A program made the translations under genes and the position numbers. Shown here one piece after another: positions 28,808 to 36,399 of a stretch of 64,000 nt of DNA. The first letter of the stretch is position 1; each line of letters opens with the position of its first letter. Source of the DNA: an uncultured Hyphomicrobiales bacterium. Its GTDB lineage: Bacteria; Pseudomonadota; Alphaproteobacteria; Rhizobiales; Beijerinckiaceae. Under the pieces are notes generated by a model. The model worked only from the letters and a program-made list of their open reading frames with translations, made no database searches and was not told where the DNA came from. The stretch is taken from positions 1-64,000 of the forward strand of contig CAINNX010000171.1 in assembly GCA_903851305.1 (NCBI GenBank). Reading direction: 5' to 3'.

Positions 28808-29499
28808 AAATCGAGGTCCGCATATTCCGGGGAGGGCGTGATCCCCGGCAGACGATCGCTCAAAATCGCGCGGAACGACGGGCGAGACTTCACCCGCGCA
28901 TACCAATGTTTTGCTGCTTCGTCCTCGCCCCATGGCACATCGCCCAGGAAATCCACGCTCGACAGATGCGCGGCAGCTGCCAGATCAGCATAGGTCATGG
29001 TGTCACCCGCCAGCCAATTGCGTGACTGCACCAACCAGCCGATGTAGCGCAGATGATAGCGGATATTCTGGCGCGCAGCACGCACCAACTCCATATCGGG
29101 TGCACCACCACCCTGATCCGAGCGCATCTGGCGTTTGAAGACTTTTTCCTGAAGCAGCCATTGCGTAACTTCGGCAAAAAATTTGGAATTGAACCATTCG
29201 AGCAGGCGGCGCACTTCAACGCGCCCAGCCGGATCTTCGGGCATGAGGCGGCGTGCACCCAACGCCAGCCCGCGCGTCTCATCCAGATATTCGGCAATCA
29301 CATTAGCGCCAACAATGGCCGAGACCATCTGGCCATCGGTCAGAACAGGCGTGGTATTGGCGGGGTTGAGCATCAGAAATTCTTGGCGGCGCTCAAAAAT
29401 GCGCTCCTCGATCATCTCTGGTTCCATGCCGTATTCGGCCATCACAATGCGGATGAAACGCGAATGCGGACAGAACGGATGATAATAAAGCTGCGCCAT
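28804..29499 (-). CDS. Glutathione S-transferase family protein
   Basis: 231-aa cytosolic GST-fold protein. N-terminal thioredoxin-like domain begins LYYHPFCPHSRFIRIVMAEYG, where Cys/Ser residues sit in the usual active-site strand. The cis-Pro and glutathione-contact region is NPANTTPVLTDGQMVS. The all-helical C-terminal domain holds NWLAGDTMTYADLAAAAHLSSVDFLG, a standard GST signature. ATG 29499 is preferred; a longer reading would begin at 29517 or above without added homology. It opens an operon with queG (CTGA junction). Substrate unknown. Confidence 0.88.
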   Translation of the reverse strand: MAQLYYHPFCPHSRFIRIVMAEYGMEPEMIEERIFERRQEFLMLNPANTTPVLTDGQMVSAIVGANVIAEYLDETRGLALGARRLMPEDPAGRVEVRRLLEWFNSKFFAEVTQWLLQEKVFKRQMRSDQGGGAPDMELVRAARQNIRYHLRYIGWLVQSRNWLAGDTMTYADLAAAAHLSSVDFLGDVPWGEDEAAKHWYARVKSRPSFRAILSDRLPGITPSPEYADLDF

Positions 29500-29660
29500 A
29501 ACGCCCCACACGAACATCGAACAAACCTTGCGCGCATTGCCAAGGTGGATGGAATTGTGCACTCCCTATAGAACCGGAGTGCATGGCTCACAACCCGAAT
29601 CGCATGCAGCGCGCGCATGAGCCGCATGTGTTCCACGCTGTGCTGGTTAAGGAGAAGTTA

Positions 29661-30464
29661 ATGTCGCTGATCGACGCGCTTAAAGCACTGCTGCTGGGCG
29701 GCATTGAAGGCCTCACGGAATTTCTTCCCGTTTCGTCAACGGGCCACCTGCTGCTGGTCGGGCATTTTCTGGGCTTTGAGTCCAAGGGAAAGTCGTTTGA
29801 AGTGTTGGTGCAGCTCGGCGCCATCCTCGCCATTCTCTATGCCTATGCGCATAAGATCGTCGCAATCCTGCGAGGATTGAAAGATGATCCAAAAGCACGC
29901 CGCTTTGTGATTGCCGTGCTGCTGGCCTTTCTGCCTGCCGCCGTGATCGGTGCTGGCGCTCATTCTATGATCAAAGGCGTGCTGTTCAATCCGTTCATTG
30001 TCTGCGTCATGCTGATTGCGGGCGGGCTTGTGCTTCTGGCTGTGGATGATCTGACACCCAGTCCCACCTTTGATGATGCGATGGACATGCCACTGAAGAC
30101 GGCTTTGCTTGTCGGCTTGTTTCAATGTCTGGCGATGATCCCCGGCGTGTCGCGCTCAGGCGCGACCATTGTGTCGGCCATGTTCTTGGGTGCGTCCAAA
30201 CGCGCGGCGGCAGAATTCTCGTTCTTTCTGGCCATGCCCACCATGGCTGGGGCCTTCGCCTATGATCTGTTTAAAAATTACAAGCTGCTCGAGCTCAACG
30301 ACACGCTTCTGATCGTCATCGGCTTTATCGCTGCTTTTATTTCGGGCCTGTTTGTTGTGCGCGGATTTTTGAACTTTATTTCGCGCCACGGATTTGCACT
30401 CTTTGCGTGGTGGCGGATTGTGGTGGGCTCTGCCGGATTGATCGCACTCTTCGCACTGAAATAA
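29661..30464 (+). CDS. uppP: Undecaprenyl-diphosphatase UppP (BacA)
   Basis: Integral inner-membrane phosphatase that recycles undecaprenyl pyrophosphate to the carrier lipid used for peptidoglycan and O-antigen; overproduction gives bacitracin resistance. 267 aa, about eight hydrophobic segments. Signature motifs: [20 protein letters not shown] (catalytic Glu region and Ser) and [19 protein letters not shown] with the catalytic Arg. ATG 29661 follows AAGGAGAAG, a near-perfect ribosome site; the open frame further upstream is not coding. Divergent from gst. Confidence 0.95.
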   Translation: MSLIDALKALLLGGIEGLTEFLPVSSTGHLLLVGHFLGFESKGKSFEVLVQLGAILAILYAYAHKIVAILRGLKDDPKARRFVIAVLLAFLPAAVIGAGAHSMIKGVLFNPFIVCVMLIAGGLVLLAVDDLTPSPTFDDAMDMPLKTALLVGLFQCLAMIPGVSRSGATIVSAMFLGASKRAAAEFSFFLAMPTMAGAFAYDLFKNYKLLELNDTLLIVIGFIAAFISGLFVVRGFLNFISRHGFALFAWWRIVVGSAGLIALFALK

Positions 30465-30467
30465 ATT

Positions 30468-30707
30468 TCAGGCTGCGTTGCGCACGCGGCAACCAAGCCA
30501 TTCAGCGATGTGACACAGATCGGCCAGTGTCATATCCTCCTGCGCAACAAAGCGGCAAACAGGATCGCGCAGAGCAAATGGAAAAGCGGAAGCTTGTCGA
30601 TCAGCGCCCGTGACGACAGCATGAATGGCATCATGGCGGCGCAACATGGCACTGACCATGTCGCGCTCGTCAAAAGTCCAATCCTCTAGGTCAGCTGGTC
30701 CGAGCAT
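30468..30707 (-). CDS. Small hypothetical protein (79 aa)
   Basis: I do not recognise a family. The protein starts MLGPADLEDWTFDERDMVSA and ends with a Cys-containing helix (CHIAEWLGCRVRNAA); it contains three Cys, many His and Asp residues, and no membrane segment. Codon use (third-position C/G, common codons) matches neighbours, and it starts at ATG 30707, 41 bp after the nth stop on the same strand, so it may be the second gene of an nth transcript. Its stop lies 3 bp from the convergent uppP stop. It could be a small DNA- or metal-binding protein, but nothing visible proves this. Confidence 0.5.
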   Translation of the reverse strand: MLGPADLEDWTFDERDMVSAMLRRHDAIHAVVTGADRQASAFPFALRDPVCRFVAQEDMTLADLCHIAEWLGCRVRNAA

Positions 30708-30748
30708 GTGGAAAAGCTAGCACGGGCGACACTGCCCGGCAAAAAGGC

Positions 30749-31537
30749 TCACAATATTTTGTCGCTAGATGTGCAAATGTCTGAAATCAGACAGCGTTCA
30801 CATTCAGGGCGGCGCGCCTTGCAAATATAGCGGCCATGCAGAATCAGCCAATGATGGGCATGGCGCTTGAATTCAGCGGGAATGATTTTCTCCAAGCCCA
30901 GCTCTATGGCGAGCGGTGTTTTGCCGATCGCCATCGGAATGCGGTTTGAGACTCGGAAGAGATGCGTGTCCACTGCAATGGTTGGCTCGCCAAAGGCCAT
31001 ATTCATCACAACATTAGCCGTCTTGCGGCCGACACCTGGCAAGGTTTGCAATATGTCGCGCGAGCGCGGGACTTCGCTGTTGTAATTTTCAATCAGCTGT
31101 TGCGACAGCAAAAATACATTTTTGGCTTTGGTGCGAAACAGGCCGATGCTTTTGACATAATCACGGATACGCTCTTCACCCAGTGCCACCATTTTTTCCG
31201 GCGTGTCCGCAATGGCAAACAACGCGCGCGTGGCTTTGTTGACGCCAACGTCCGTGGCTTGCGCTGACAAGACAACAGCCACCAGCAGCGTAAACGGATT
31301 GACATAGTCCAGCTCGCCCTTGGGCTCGGGATTGGACTTCTGAAAACGGGCAAAAATCTCATGCACAGCCTCAGGGCCAACGGGGCGGCGGCCTTTGGGC
31401 TTCTTGGTTGAAGGCTTGGCTGCAGGCTTGGCTGCAGGCTTGGCGACAGCCACCTTGGCGCGCGCGGCTTTGCGCGGCGGCGCCTTTTTGGTGGCGCTTT
31501 TCTTTTTAATGGGGACTGGGCTCTTTTTTACGGGCAT
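30749..31537 (-). CDS. nth: Endonuclease III
   Basis: Base-excision repair glycosylase/AP lyase for oxidised pyrimidines, 262 aa. HhH motif LQTLPGVGRKTANVVMNMA with the catalytic Lys, catalytic Asp in AVDTHLFRV, and the 4Fe-4S cluster C-x6-C-x2-C-x5-C at the C-terminus (CKARRPECERCLISDIC). The first 48 residues are a Lys/Ala/Pro-rich tail with AKPAAKPAAKP repeats coded by 12-bp tandem units around 31412-31450; it looks like a flexible DNA-binding tail as seen in other rhizobial Nth proteins. ATG 31537 is clear. Confidence 0.96.
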   Translation of the reverse strand: MPVKKSPVPIKKKSATKKAPPRKAARAKVAVAKPAAKPAAKPSTKKPKGRRPVGPEAVHEIFARFQKSNPEPKGELDYVNPFTLLVAVVLSAQATDVGVNKATRALFAIADTPEKMVALGEERIRDYVKSIGLFRTKAKNVFLLSQQLIENYNSEVPRSRDILQTLPGVGRKTANVVMNMAFGEPTIAVDTHLFRVSNRIPMAIGKTPLAIELGLEKIIPAEFKRHAHHWLILHGRYICKARRPECERCLISDICTSSDKIL

Positions 31538-31603
31538 GAGCGCGTTATAATAGCAAACAGACAGAGACAGAAGCCGCGCAACCCGAACCGCGAGGCCTTT
31601 TCA

Positions 31604-32107
31604 GTGGACCAGATCGCACCCGTCGACCAAACGCTCTTCTCGGCGCGGCTCACCCCGCATCGATCGCTGACGCAATCCAACTTCCGCCTGCTCTTGATGA
31701 TCTTTTGTGCTGCCGCTTTGGTGACTGCCCTGCCCTTTATCTTTCTGGGAGCTTGGCCTGTCATGGGCTTTATGGGTCTGGATGTGGCGCTGTTCTATCT
31801 GGCCTTCCGCGCCAATTTCCGTGATGCTCACGCTTATGAAGATGTGAGTGTCACCGCGCTAGATTTGCATCTGGCCAAAGTGTCGCCAAAGGGCGCGCGG
31901 GCAGATTATCATTTCAATCCGCTTTGGGTGCGCCTCGAAAAGGAAGAGGACGACGAATTCGGTTTGCAAAAACTGGCTGTCGTCTCGCGCGGAGCCAGTA
32001 TTGAAGTTGCCAATTACCTTGATCCGGATCGCAAGGCCGCCTTTGCGCGGGAGCTGTCAGGTGCCTTGGCCGAAGCGCGGCGCGGACAGCGCTATGATTA
32101 TGAGTGA
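31604..32107 (+). CDS. DUF2244 domain-containing membrane protein
   Basis: 167-aa inner-membrane protein of unknown function. The DUF2244 pattern is visible: an N-terminal ARLTPHRSLTQSNFRLL segment, two hydrophobic helices (about residues 30-48 and 52-68), then a cytosolic beta-rich part with FNPLWVRLE and VVSRGASIEVANYLDPDRK before a C-terminal helix. GTG 31604 is preceded by GAGG at a good distance. The end overlaps the following methyltransferase gene by 8-14 bp. Divergent from nth by 66 bp. Confidence 0.85.
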   Translation: MDQIAPVDQTLFSARLTPHRSLTQSNFRLLLMIFCAAALVTALPFIFLGAWPVMGFMGLDVALFYLAFRANFRDAHAYEDVSVTALDLHLAKVSPKGARADYHFNPLWVRLEKEEDDEFGLQKLAVVSRGASIEVANYLDPDRKAAFARELSGALAEARRGQRYDYE

Positions 32108-32645
32108 GCGCGCCACACCCCGCCACATGTCGCGCGAGGCCTTCGCAGCCTCCGGCCTTTCCTTCACCTATGCTTTTCACAATACCCCCTTGGGCGATGT
32201 GATTGCGCTAGTCTGTGATGGCGCCTTGGCGGGATTGGGCTTTGCCCCAGACCACTCCAGTGCGCTGGCTGATATGCAGAGGCGCTGGCCAAAGGCCAAC
32301 ATGGTGCATGAGCCAAATGCGGGAGCAAATTTCGTCATGGATGTCTTTGGCAAAGGCTCGCCAGCGACTGTCCCCCTGCTGCTGATCGGCGGCGAGCTGG
32401 ATCGCGCTGTCTGGGCAGGACTGCTCATGCTTGGGGCTGGCGAGACCATCACCTATGGCGCTCTTGCCGCCCGCCTTGGCCGCCCGAAGGCAGCTCGTGC
32501 CATTGGCGCGGCCGTTGGGCGCAACCCTATTTGCGTGGCCGTGCCCTGCCAACGCGTGAATGGCAAAGACGGGTCGCCCACCGGCTATCATTGGGGCTTG
32601 GCCACCAAGCAAGCCTTGCTCGATTGGGAAATTAAACATTTATAA
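32100..32645 (+). CDS. Methylated-DNA--protein-cysteine methyltransferase-like protein (PCQR active site)
   Basis: MGMT/Ogt-fold repair protein of 181 aa that would move O6-alkyl groups from guanine to its own Cys. C-terminal DNA-binding domain: GETITYGALAARLGRPKAARAIGAAVGRNP (helix-turn-helix with Arg finger), then the active site PCQRV with Cys150 and GYHWGLATKQALLDWE with the conserved Glu. The usual motif is PCHRV; here the His that activates Cys is Gln151 (CAA, 32550-32552). An N-terminal ribonuclease-like domain fills the first 85 residues. Start could be ATG 32094 or 32100; both overlap the DUF2244 gene. Activity may be reduced or altered. Confidence 0.85.
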   Translation: MSERATPRHMSREAFAASGLSFTYAFHNTPLGDVIALVCDGALAGLGFAPDHSSALADMQRRWPKANMVHEPNAGANFVMDVFGKGSPATVPLLLIGGELDRAVWAGLLMLGAGETITYGALAARLGRPKAARAIGAAVGRNPICVAVPCQRVNGKDGSPTGYHWGLATKQALLDWEIKHL

Positions 32646-32684
32646 TTTGTAGAATAATTATATTCACATCTCAAAAAAGGCTGT

Positions 32685-32713
32685 TTGACAAAAAGAACGA
32701 ACCGTCCTAGATA
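32685..32713 (+). promoter_or_regulatory. Sigma-70 promoter of the SsuA-type operon
   Basis: TTGACA (32685-32690), a 17-bp spacer and TAGATA (32708-32713), 51 bp before the ATG of the binding-protein gene. The surrounding gap 32646-32760 is AT-rich, unlike the coding DNA. Confidence 0.75.
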
Positions 32714-32731
32714 AGGAACACAGCCCGCATG

Positions 32732-32747
32732 CAAGCAGGGCTGCTTG
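32732..32747. promoter_or_regulatory. Perfect inverted repeat in the leader of the ABC transporter operon
   Basis: CAAGCAG-GG-CTGCTTG, 19 bp after the -10 box and 16 bp before the start codon. Its position just downstream of the transcription start suits a repressor site or a short leader hairpin; no regulator gene is adjacent. Confidence 0.5.
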
Positions 32748-32763
32748 GTGCAAGGAGCCTCTC

Positions 32764-33726
32764 ATGTTTGCGTTCACCCGCCGCGCGGCTTTGGCCGCTA
32801 CTTTGTCGCTGGCCGTCTCCGCCCCCGCTCTCGCGCAGGTTTCCGAAATCCGCGTTGATTATGCGACCTACAATCCGCTTTCCCTGGTGATCAAGGACCA
32901 GAAGCTTCTCGAAAAGGAATTCGAGAAGGACAAGATCGGCGTGCGCTGGGTGTTTTCGGCTGGCTCCAACAAGGCGCTGGAATTTCTGAATGCCGGCTCG
33001 CTCGACATCGGCTCGACGGCTGGTGCGGCCGCTCTGATCGCCCGCATCAATGACAATCCGGTCAAGGCGGTCGGCATTTTCTCGCGCCCCGAATGGACCG
33101 CGCTGGTCACCGGCAAGGATTCCAAGATCACGAAGCTCGAAGAGCTGAAGGGCCTGAAAATCGCTGTGACCCGCGGCACGGATCCGCACATCTTCCTCGT
33201 GCGGGCACTGGATAAGGCTGGCCTCACCGAGAAAGACGTGAAGCTGGTCCTCCTGCAGCATGCCGATGGCAAGACCGCGCTGGTGCGTGGCGATGTCGAT
33301 GCCTGGGCTGGTCTCGACCCGCTGATGGCGCAGGCCGAAGTGGAAGAAGGCGCCAAGCTGCTCTACCGCAAGGCCGAGGACAACACCTGGGGCGTGCTCA
33401 ATACCCGCGACGACTTTTTGGCCAAGAACCCCGAGCTCGTGAAGCGCGTGCTCAAGGTCTATGAAGAAGCCCGCATCTGGGCGCGCGCCAATCCGGACGC
33501 TCTGAAAAAGGCGCTCGTGGCTGAAACCAAGCTGCCCGACGCCGTCATCCAGCGCCAGCTTGAGCGCACCGACCTGACCAATGCCTCGATCACCCCGGCC
33601 ACGACCGAAACCATCCTGCAGGCAGGTCTGGCTTTGCAGAAGGCGGGCGTGCTGAAGCCTGAGACCGATGTGAAGGCTGCTGTCGGCAGCCTGATCGATA
33701 CCCGCTTTGCGGTGTCGGCCAAGTAA
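32764..33726 (+). CDS. Aliphatic sulfonate ABC transporter substrate-binding protein (SsuA-like)
   Basis: Periplasmic solute-binding protein of 320 aa in the SsuA/TauA/NMT1 fold. Sec signal peptide RRAALAATLSLAVSAPALAQ. The family core is visible: YNPLSLVIKDQKLLEKEF, VRWVFSAGSNKALEFLNAGSLDIGSTAG (ligand loop), GLKIAVTRGTDPHIFLVRAL and DAWAGLDPLMAQ. Start ATG 32764 is preceded by AAGGAGCC. It begins an operon with permease, ATPase and OsmC genes. Alkanesulfonate or taurine is the usual ligand class, but nitrate or pyrimidine precursors share the fold, and no sulfonate monooxygenase is nearby. Confidence 0.88.
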   Translation: MFAFTRRAALAATLSLAVSAPALAQVSEIRVDYATYNPLSLVIKDQKLLEKEFEKDKIGVRWVFSAGSNKALEFLNAGSLDIGSTAGAAALIARINDNPVKAVGIFSRPEWTALVTGKDSKITKLEELKGLKIAVTRGTDPHIFLVRALDKAGLTEKDVKLVLLQHADGKTALVRGDVDAWAGLDPLMAQAEVEEGAKLLYRKAEDNTWGVLNTRDDFLAKNPELVKRVLKVYEEARIWARANPDALKKALVAETKLPDAVIQRQLERTDLTNASITPATTETILQAGLALQKAGVLKPETDVKAAVGSLIDTRFAVSAK

Positions 33727-33786
33727 GGCTAGAAGGCGGGCTCCGGCGGCGAGACTCTCCCGCCGGACCCGTTTTCTGGAGCTGAT

Positions 33787-34620
33787 ATGAGCGAGGCTAC
33801 GCTCGACACGTCACCAACAACAAACGCGCAGCCCCAGGCTGCGCGATTTGCCGTTTTTGGCACGTCTTTCGTGATCGGCCTCGTGCTGCCGGTGACAGCC
33901 GCCCTTCTCTATGAAGGCGCCTTTCGTCTGGGCCTTGTGCAGGCGCGCCTGCTGCCACCACCCAGCCGCATTTTCACGACCCTCTGGACGCTGGCAAAAA
34001 CCGGCGAGCTGACCACACATGTGCTCGCCACGACCGTTCGTGTCGGCATGGGTTTTGGTCTGGGTGCGCTGGTCGGCATGTTCCTTGGTGCACTCACCGG
34101 TGCCTCGCGCAATGCGCGCCGCCTGCTCGATCCAACGCTGCAAGGTTTGCGCGCCATTCCGTCTCTTGCCTGGGTGCCGCTGTTCATTCTCTGGCTTGGC
34201 ATTTTCGAAAGCTCGAAAATCGCGCTGATAGCAGTGGGCGTGTTCTTCCCCGTCTATCTCGGCGTGATGGCCGCTATTGCCAACGTCGATCGCAAGATCG
34301 TCGAAGTGGGCCGTGCCTTTCGTCTGTCGCGTCTAGCCCTTGTTCGCCGTGTTTTGCTGCCAGCTATCTTGCCTGATTTCATCATTGCCATTCGCTCAGG
34401 TCTTGGCATGGGCTTCATGTTTGTGGTGGCGGCTGAAATCATGGGCGCATCGGAGGGCTTGGGCTATCTGTTGGTCGACGGACAACAGCTCGGCAAGCCT
34501 GATCAGATTCTGGCGGCCATCATCGCCTTTGCGGTGCTTGGCAAATTTGGTGACTGGTTGATTGTTGTGCTGACCAAGCCGTTTCTCACCTGGCAAGACA
34601 CGCATCAGAGGGGCGCATGA
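33787..34620 (+). CDS. ABC transporter permease (SsuC-like)
   Basis: Inner-membrane permease, 277 aa, BPD_transp_1 type with about six membrane segments. The coupling motif that contacts the ATPase is VDRKIVEVGRAFRLSRLALVRR followed by VLLPAILPDFIIAIRSGLGMGF, matching the EAA loop of SsuC/TauC proteins. The N-terminal 20 residues are polar (Thr/Asn/Gln). ATG 33787 follows TGGAGC. Gap of 60 bp after the binding-protein gene and 1 bp before the ATPase gene. Confidence 0.92.
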   Translation: MSEATLDTSPTTNAQPQAARFAVFGTSFVIGLVLPVTAALLYEGAFRLGLVQARLLPPPSRIFTTLWTLAKTGELTTHVLATTVRVGMGFGLGALVGMFLGALTGASRNARRLLDPTLQGLRAIPSLAWVPLFILWLGIFESSKIALIAVGVFFPVYLGVMAAIANVDRKIVEVGRAFRLSRLALVRRVLLPAILPDFIIAIRSGLGMGFMFVVAAEIMGASEGLGYLLVDGQQLGKPDQILAAIIAFAVLGKFGDWLIVVLTKPFLTWQDTHQRGA

Positions 34621-34621
34621 C

Positions 34622-35410
34622 ATGCTGACCATTGATGCTCTGTGCAAAATTTATCCCAACGGCACACAGGCGCTCGAACAGATCAGCCTGAATGTCGATG
34701 CCGGCGAGATTGTTGCGCTGGTGGGCGGATCAGGCTGCGGCAAGACCACGCTTTTGCGCATGATTTCGGGCCTTGAAGCGCCAACCCGCGGCCATGCCGC
34801 GCTCGATGGCGAAGAGATTCGGGCGCCCCATCCTGCTGTCGGTATGGTGTTTCAGGAAGCCCGCCTGCTGCCTTGGCTGACGGTCGCTGAAAATATTTCC
34901 TTCGGGCTTGATGATCTGCCCAAGGCCGAACAGGACGCGCGCGTCGATGAAGCGCTTTTGCGCGTTGGCCTTGCTGGCTATGGCAAACGCTGGCCGCGTG
35001 AATTGTCAGGCGGGCAAGCGCAGCGCGTGTCGATTGTGCGCGCCCTTGTTACGCAGCCCAAAGCGCTCTTGCTGGATGAGCCGTTCTCGGCGCTCGATGC
35101 TTTGACGCGCACAAAATTGCAGGATCATTTGCTGGCGCTTTGGGAAACCCATCGCCCGACACTCGTGCTTGTCACGCATGATGTGGAAGAGGCGGTCGCA
35201 CTGGCTGATCGCGCCATTGTTTTGCAGCCTAAACCCGGCCGCATCTTTGCTGATATTCCGATTGACTTGCCCCGTCCCCGCGACAGGCTCTCGCCAGAAT
35301 TTGCAGAAGCCAAACGTCTCGTGCTGAAAGCACTCGACGGCTCCATCAACCAACCCAATCCGCACCAGCCGGGCAAAGTCTACAGCCCTGCCGCTGGCGG
35401 CAGTTTTTAA
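34622..35410 (+). CDS. ABC transporter ATP-binding protein (SsuB-like)
   Basis: Cytosolic ATPase of the importer, 262 aa. Walker A GGSGCGKTTLL, Q-loop (GMVFQEARLLPWLT), signature LSGGQAQRVS, Walker B ALLLDEPFSALD, and the switch His (VLVTHDVEEAV). The QEARLLPW sequence is typical of SsuB/TauB-type ATPases. ATG 34622 lies one base after the permease stop, so translation is probably coupled. The last 40 residues (Asn/Pro-rich) are variable. Confidence 0.94.
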   Translation: MLTIDALCKIYPNGTQALEQISLNVDAGEIVALVGGSGCGKTTLLRMISGLEAPTRGHAALDGEEIRAPHPAVGMVFQEARLLPWLTVAENISFGLDDLPKAEQDARVDEALLRVGLAGYGKRWPRELSGGQAQRVSIVRALVTQPKALLLDEPFSALDALTRTKLQDHLLALWETHRPTLVLVTHDVEEAVALADRAIVLQPKPGRIFADIPIDLPRPRDRLSPEFAEAKRLVLKALDGSINQPNPHQPGKVYSPAAGGSF

Positions 35411-35433
35411 ACACCACAACAGGAGATCGCACG

Positions 35434-35943
35434 ATGGATGCCAATGCGCTGCGCGCCATGCAGGCTCCCTACAAGGACAAATACAAGAACGATCCCAATG
35501 CCGCCGTCATCACGCTGAAGGCGCATGGCACGCTGGATGAGAGCAAGATCGCCTGCAAGGTCGAGACCGGCCGTGCCTTGGCGATTGCCGGGCTGCACCC
35601 AGCCACTGGTGGCTCGGGCGCCGAACTCTGCTCAGGCGACATGCTGCTCGAAGCCCTTGTGGCATGCGCTGGCGTGACGCTGAAGGCGGTCGCCACCGCA
35701 CTCGCCATTCCGCTGAAGAGCGGCACGGTGCGCGCCGAAGGTGATCTGGATTTCCGCGGCACGCTGGGCGTGGACAAGGAAGCACCGGTCGGCTTCCGCG
35801 AGATCCGCCTGAGCTTCGATCTGGACACGGATGCCAGCGAAGAGCAGATCGCCTCGCTGATCAAACTGACCGAGCGCTATTGCGTGATCTTCCAGACGCT
35901 CAACAAGCCGCCCAAGCTCGGGCTGGTTGTGAATAAGGTCTGA
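35434..35943 (+). CDS. OsmC family protein
   Basis: 169-aa protein of the OsmC/Ohr superfamily; members use two Cys residues to reduce peroxides. The OsmC core is seen in GGSGAELCSGDMLLEALVACAGVTLKAVA, with one Cys before and one after the helix that starts at GDMLLEAL, and YCVIFQTL near the end. It follows the ABC ATPase by 23 bp with an AGGAGA site and so belongs to the operon. A role in organosulfur handling or oxidative defence is inferred from that neighbourhood only. Confidence 0.88.
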   Translation: MDANALRAMQAPYKDKYKNDPNAAVITLKAHGTLDESKIACKVETGRALAIAGLHPATGGSGAELCSGDMLLEALVACAGVTLKAVATALAIPLKSGTVRAEGDLDFRGTLGVDKEAPVGFREIRLSFDLDTDASEEQIASLIKLTERYCVIFQTLNKPPKLGLVVNKV

Positions 35944-35990
35944 TTAGCCTCGTCATTGCTTTTCAGTTTCATTCACTTGCTGATCGAAAC

Positions 35991-36142
35991 CTCCTCCCCC
36001 TTGTGGGGAGGACGACTCGGGCGACAGCCCGAGCGAAGTGGGGGTCGTGAGACTGTCAGATCTGAAAATCGTGTCTGTCCGAATTATTTCATAAGCATTG
36101 CGCGACCCCCACCCCTAACCCCTCCCCACAAGGGGGAGGGGA
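35991..36142. repeat. MITE-like intergenic element with long terminal inverted repeats
   Basis: The arms CCTCCCCCTTGTGGGGAGG (left) and CCTCCCCACAAGGGGGAGG (right) are inverted copies; an inner pair, GTGGGGGTCG (near 36038) and CGACCCCCAC (near 36103), is also inverted. There is no transposase frame. It fills most of the 456-bp gap between osmC and dnaK and is flanked by TCATTGC (35953) and GCAATGA (36157), the tips of the other repeat family, so two families are nested. It may also stop transcription of the ABC operon. Confidence 0.85.
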
Positions 36143-36227
36143 ATGCGGCCTCCTTGCAATGACGGCCTCATGGCTTTGGTAGGGGCAACCTTCCTCCAAA
36201 AACCTCATTATTTTGCCCCATTCCCGT

Positions 36228-36256
36228 CTTGCACCGCTCGGGGGGCGTTCCCATAT
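36228..36256 (+). promoter_or_regulatory. Candidate RpoH (sigma-32) heat-shock promoter of dnaK
   Basis: CTTGCAC (36228-36234), a 15-bp spacer, then CCCATAT (36250-36256). This matches the CTTGAAA / CCCCATNT pattern of RpoH promoters. It lies 144 bp before the dnaK ATG and beyond the repeat element. The same spacing recurs upstream of grpE. Confidence 0.75.
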
Positions 36257-36399
36257 CGGGCTCATCAGAACGGCCTCCCCGCTATTTCACGCGTCAATCA
36301 ATATGGGGACCCGGACCGGACGGCTGGTTCAAGCGCCGCCCGGGCCAGATCGGATCGCTTCGGGGTCCGTGGGTTCCGCCACACAAAGGATGAGTTCAA

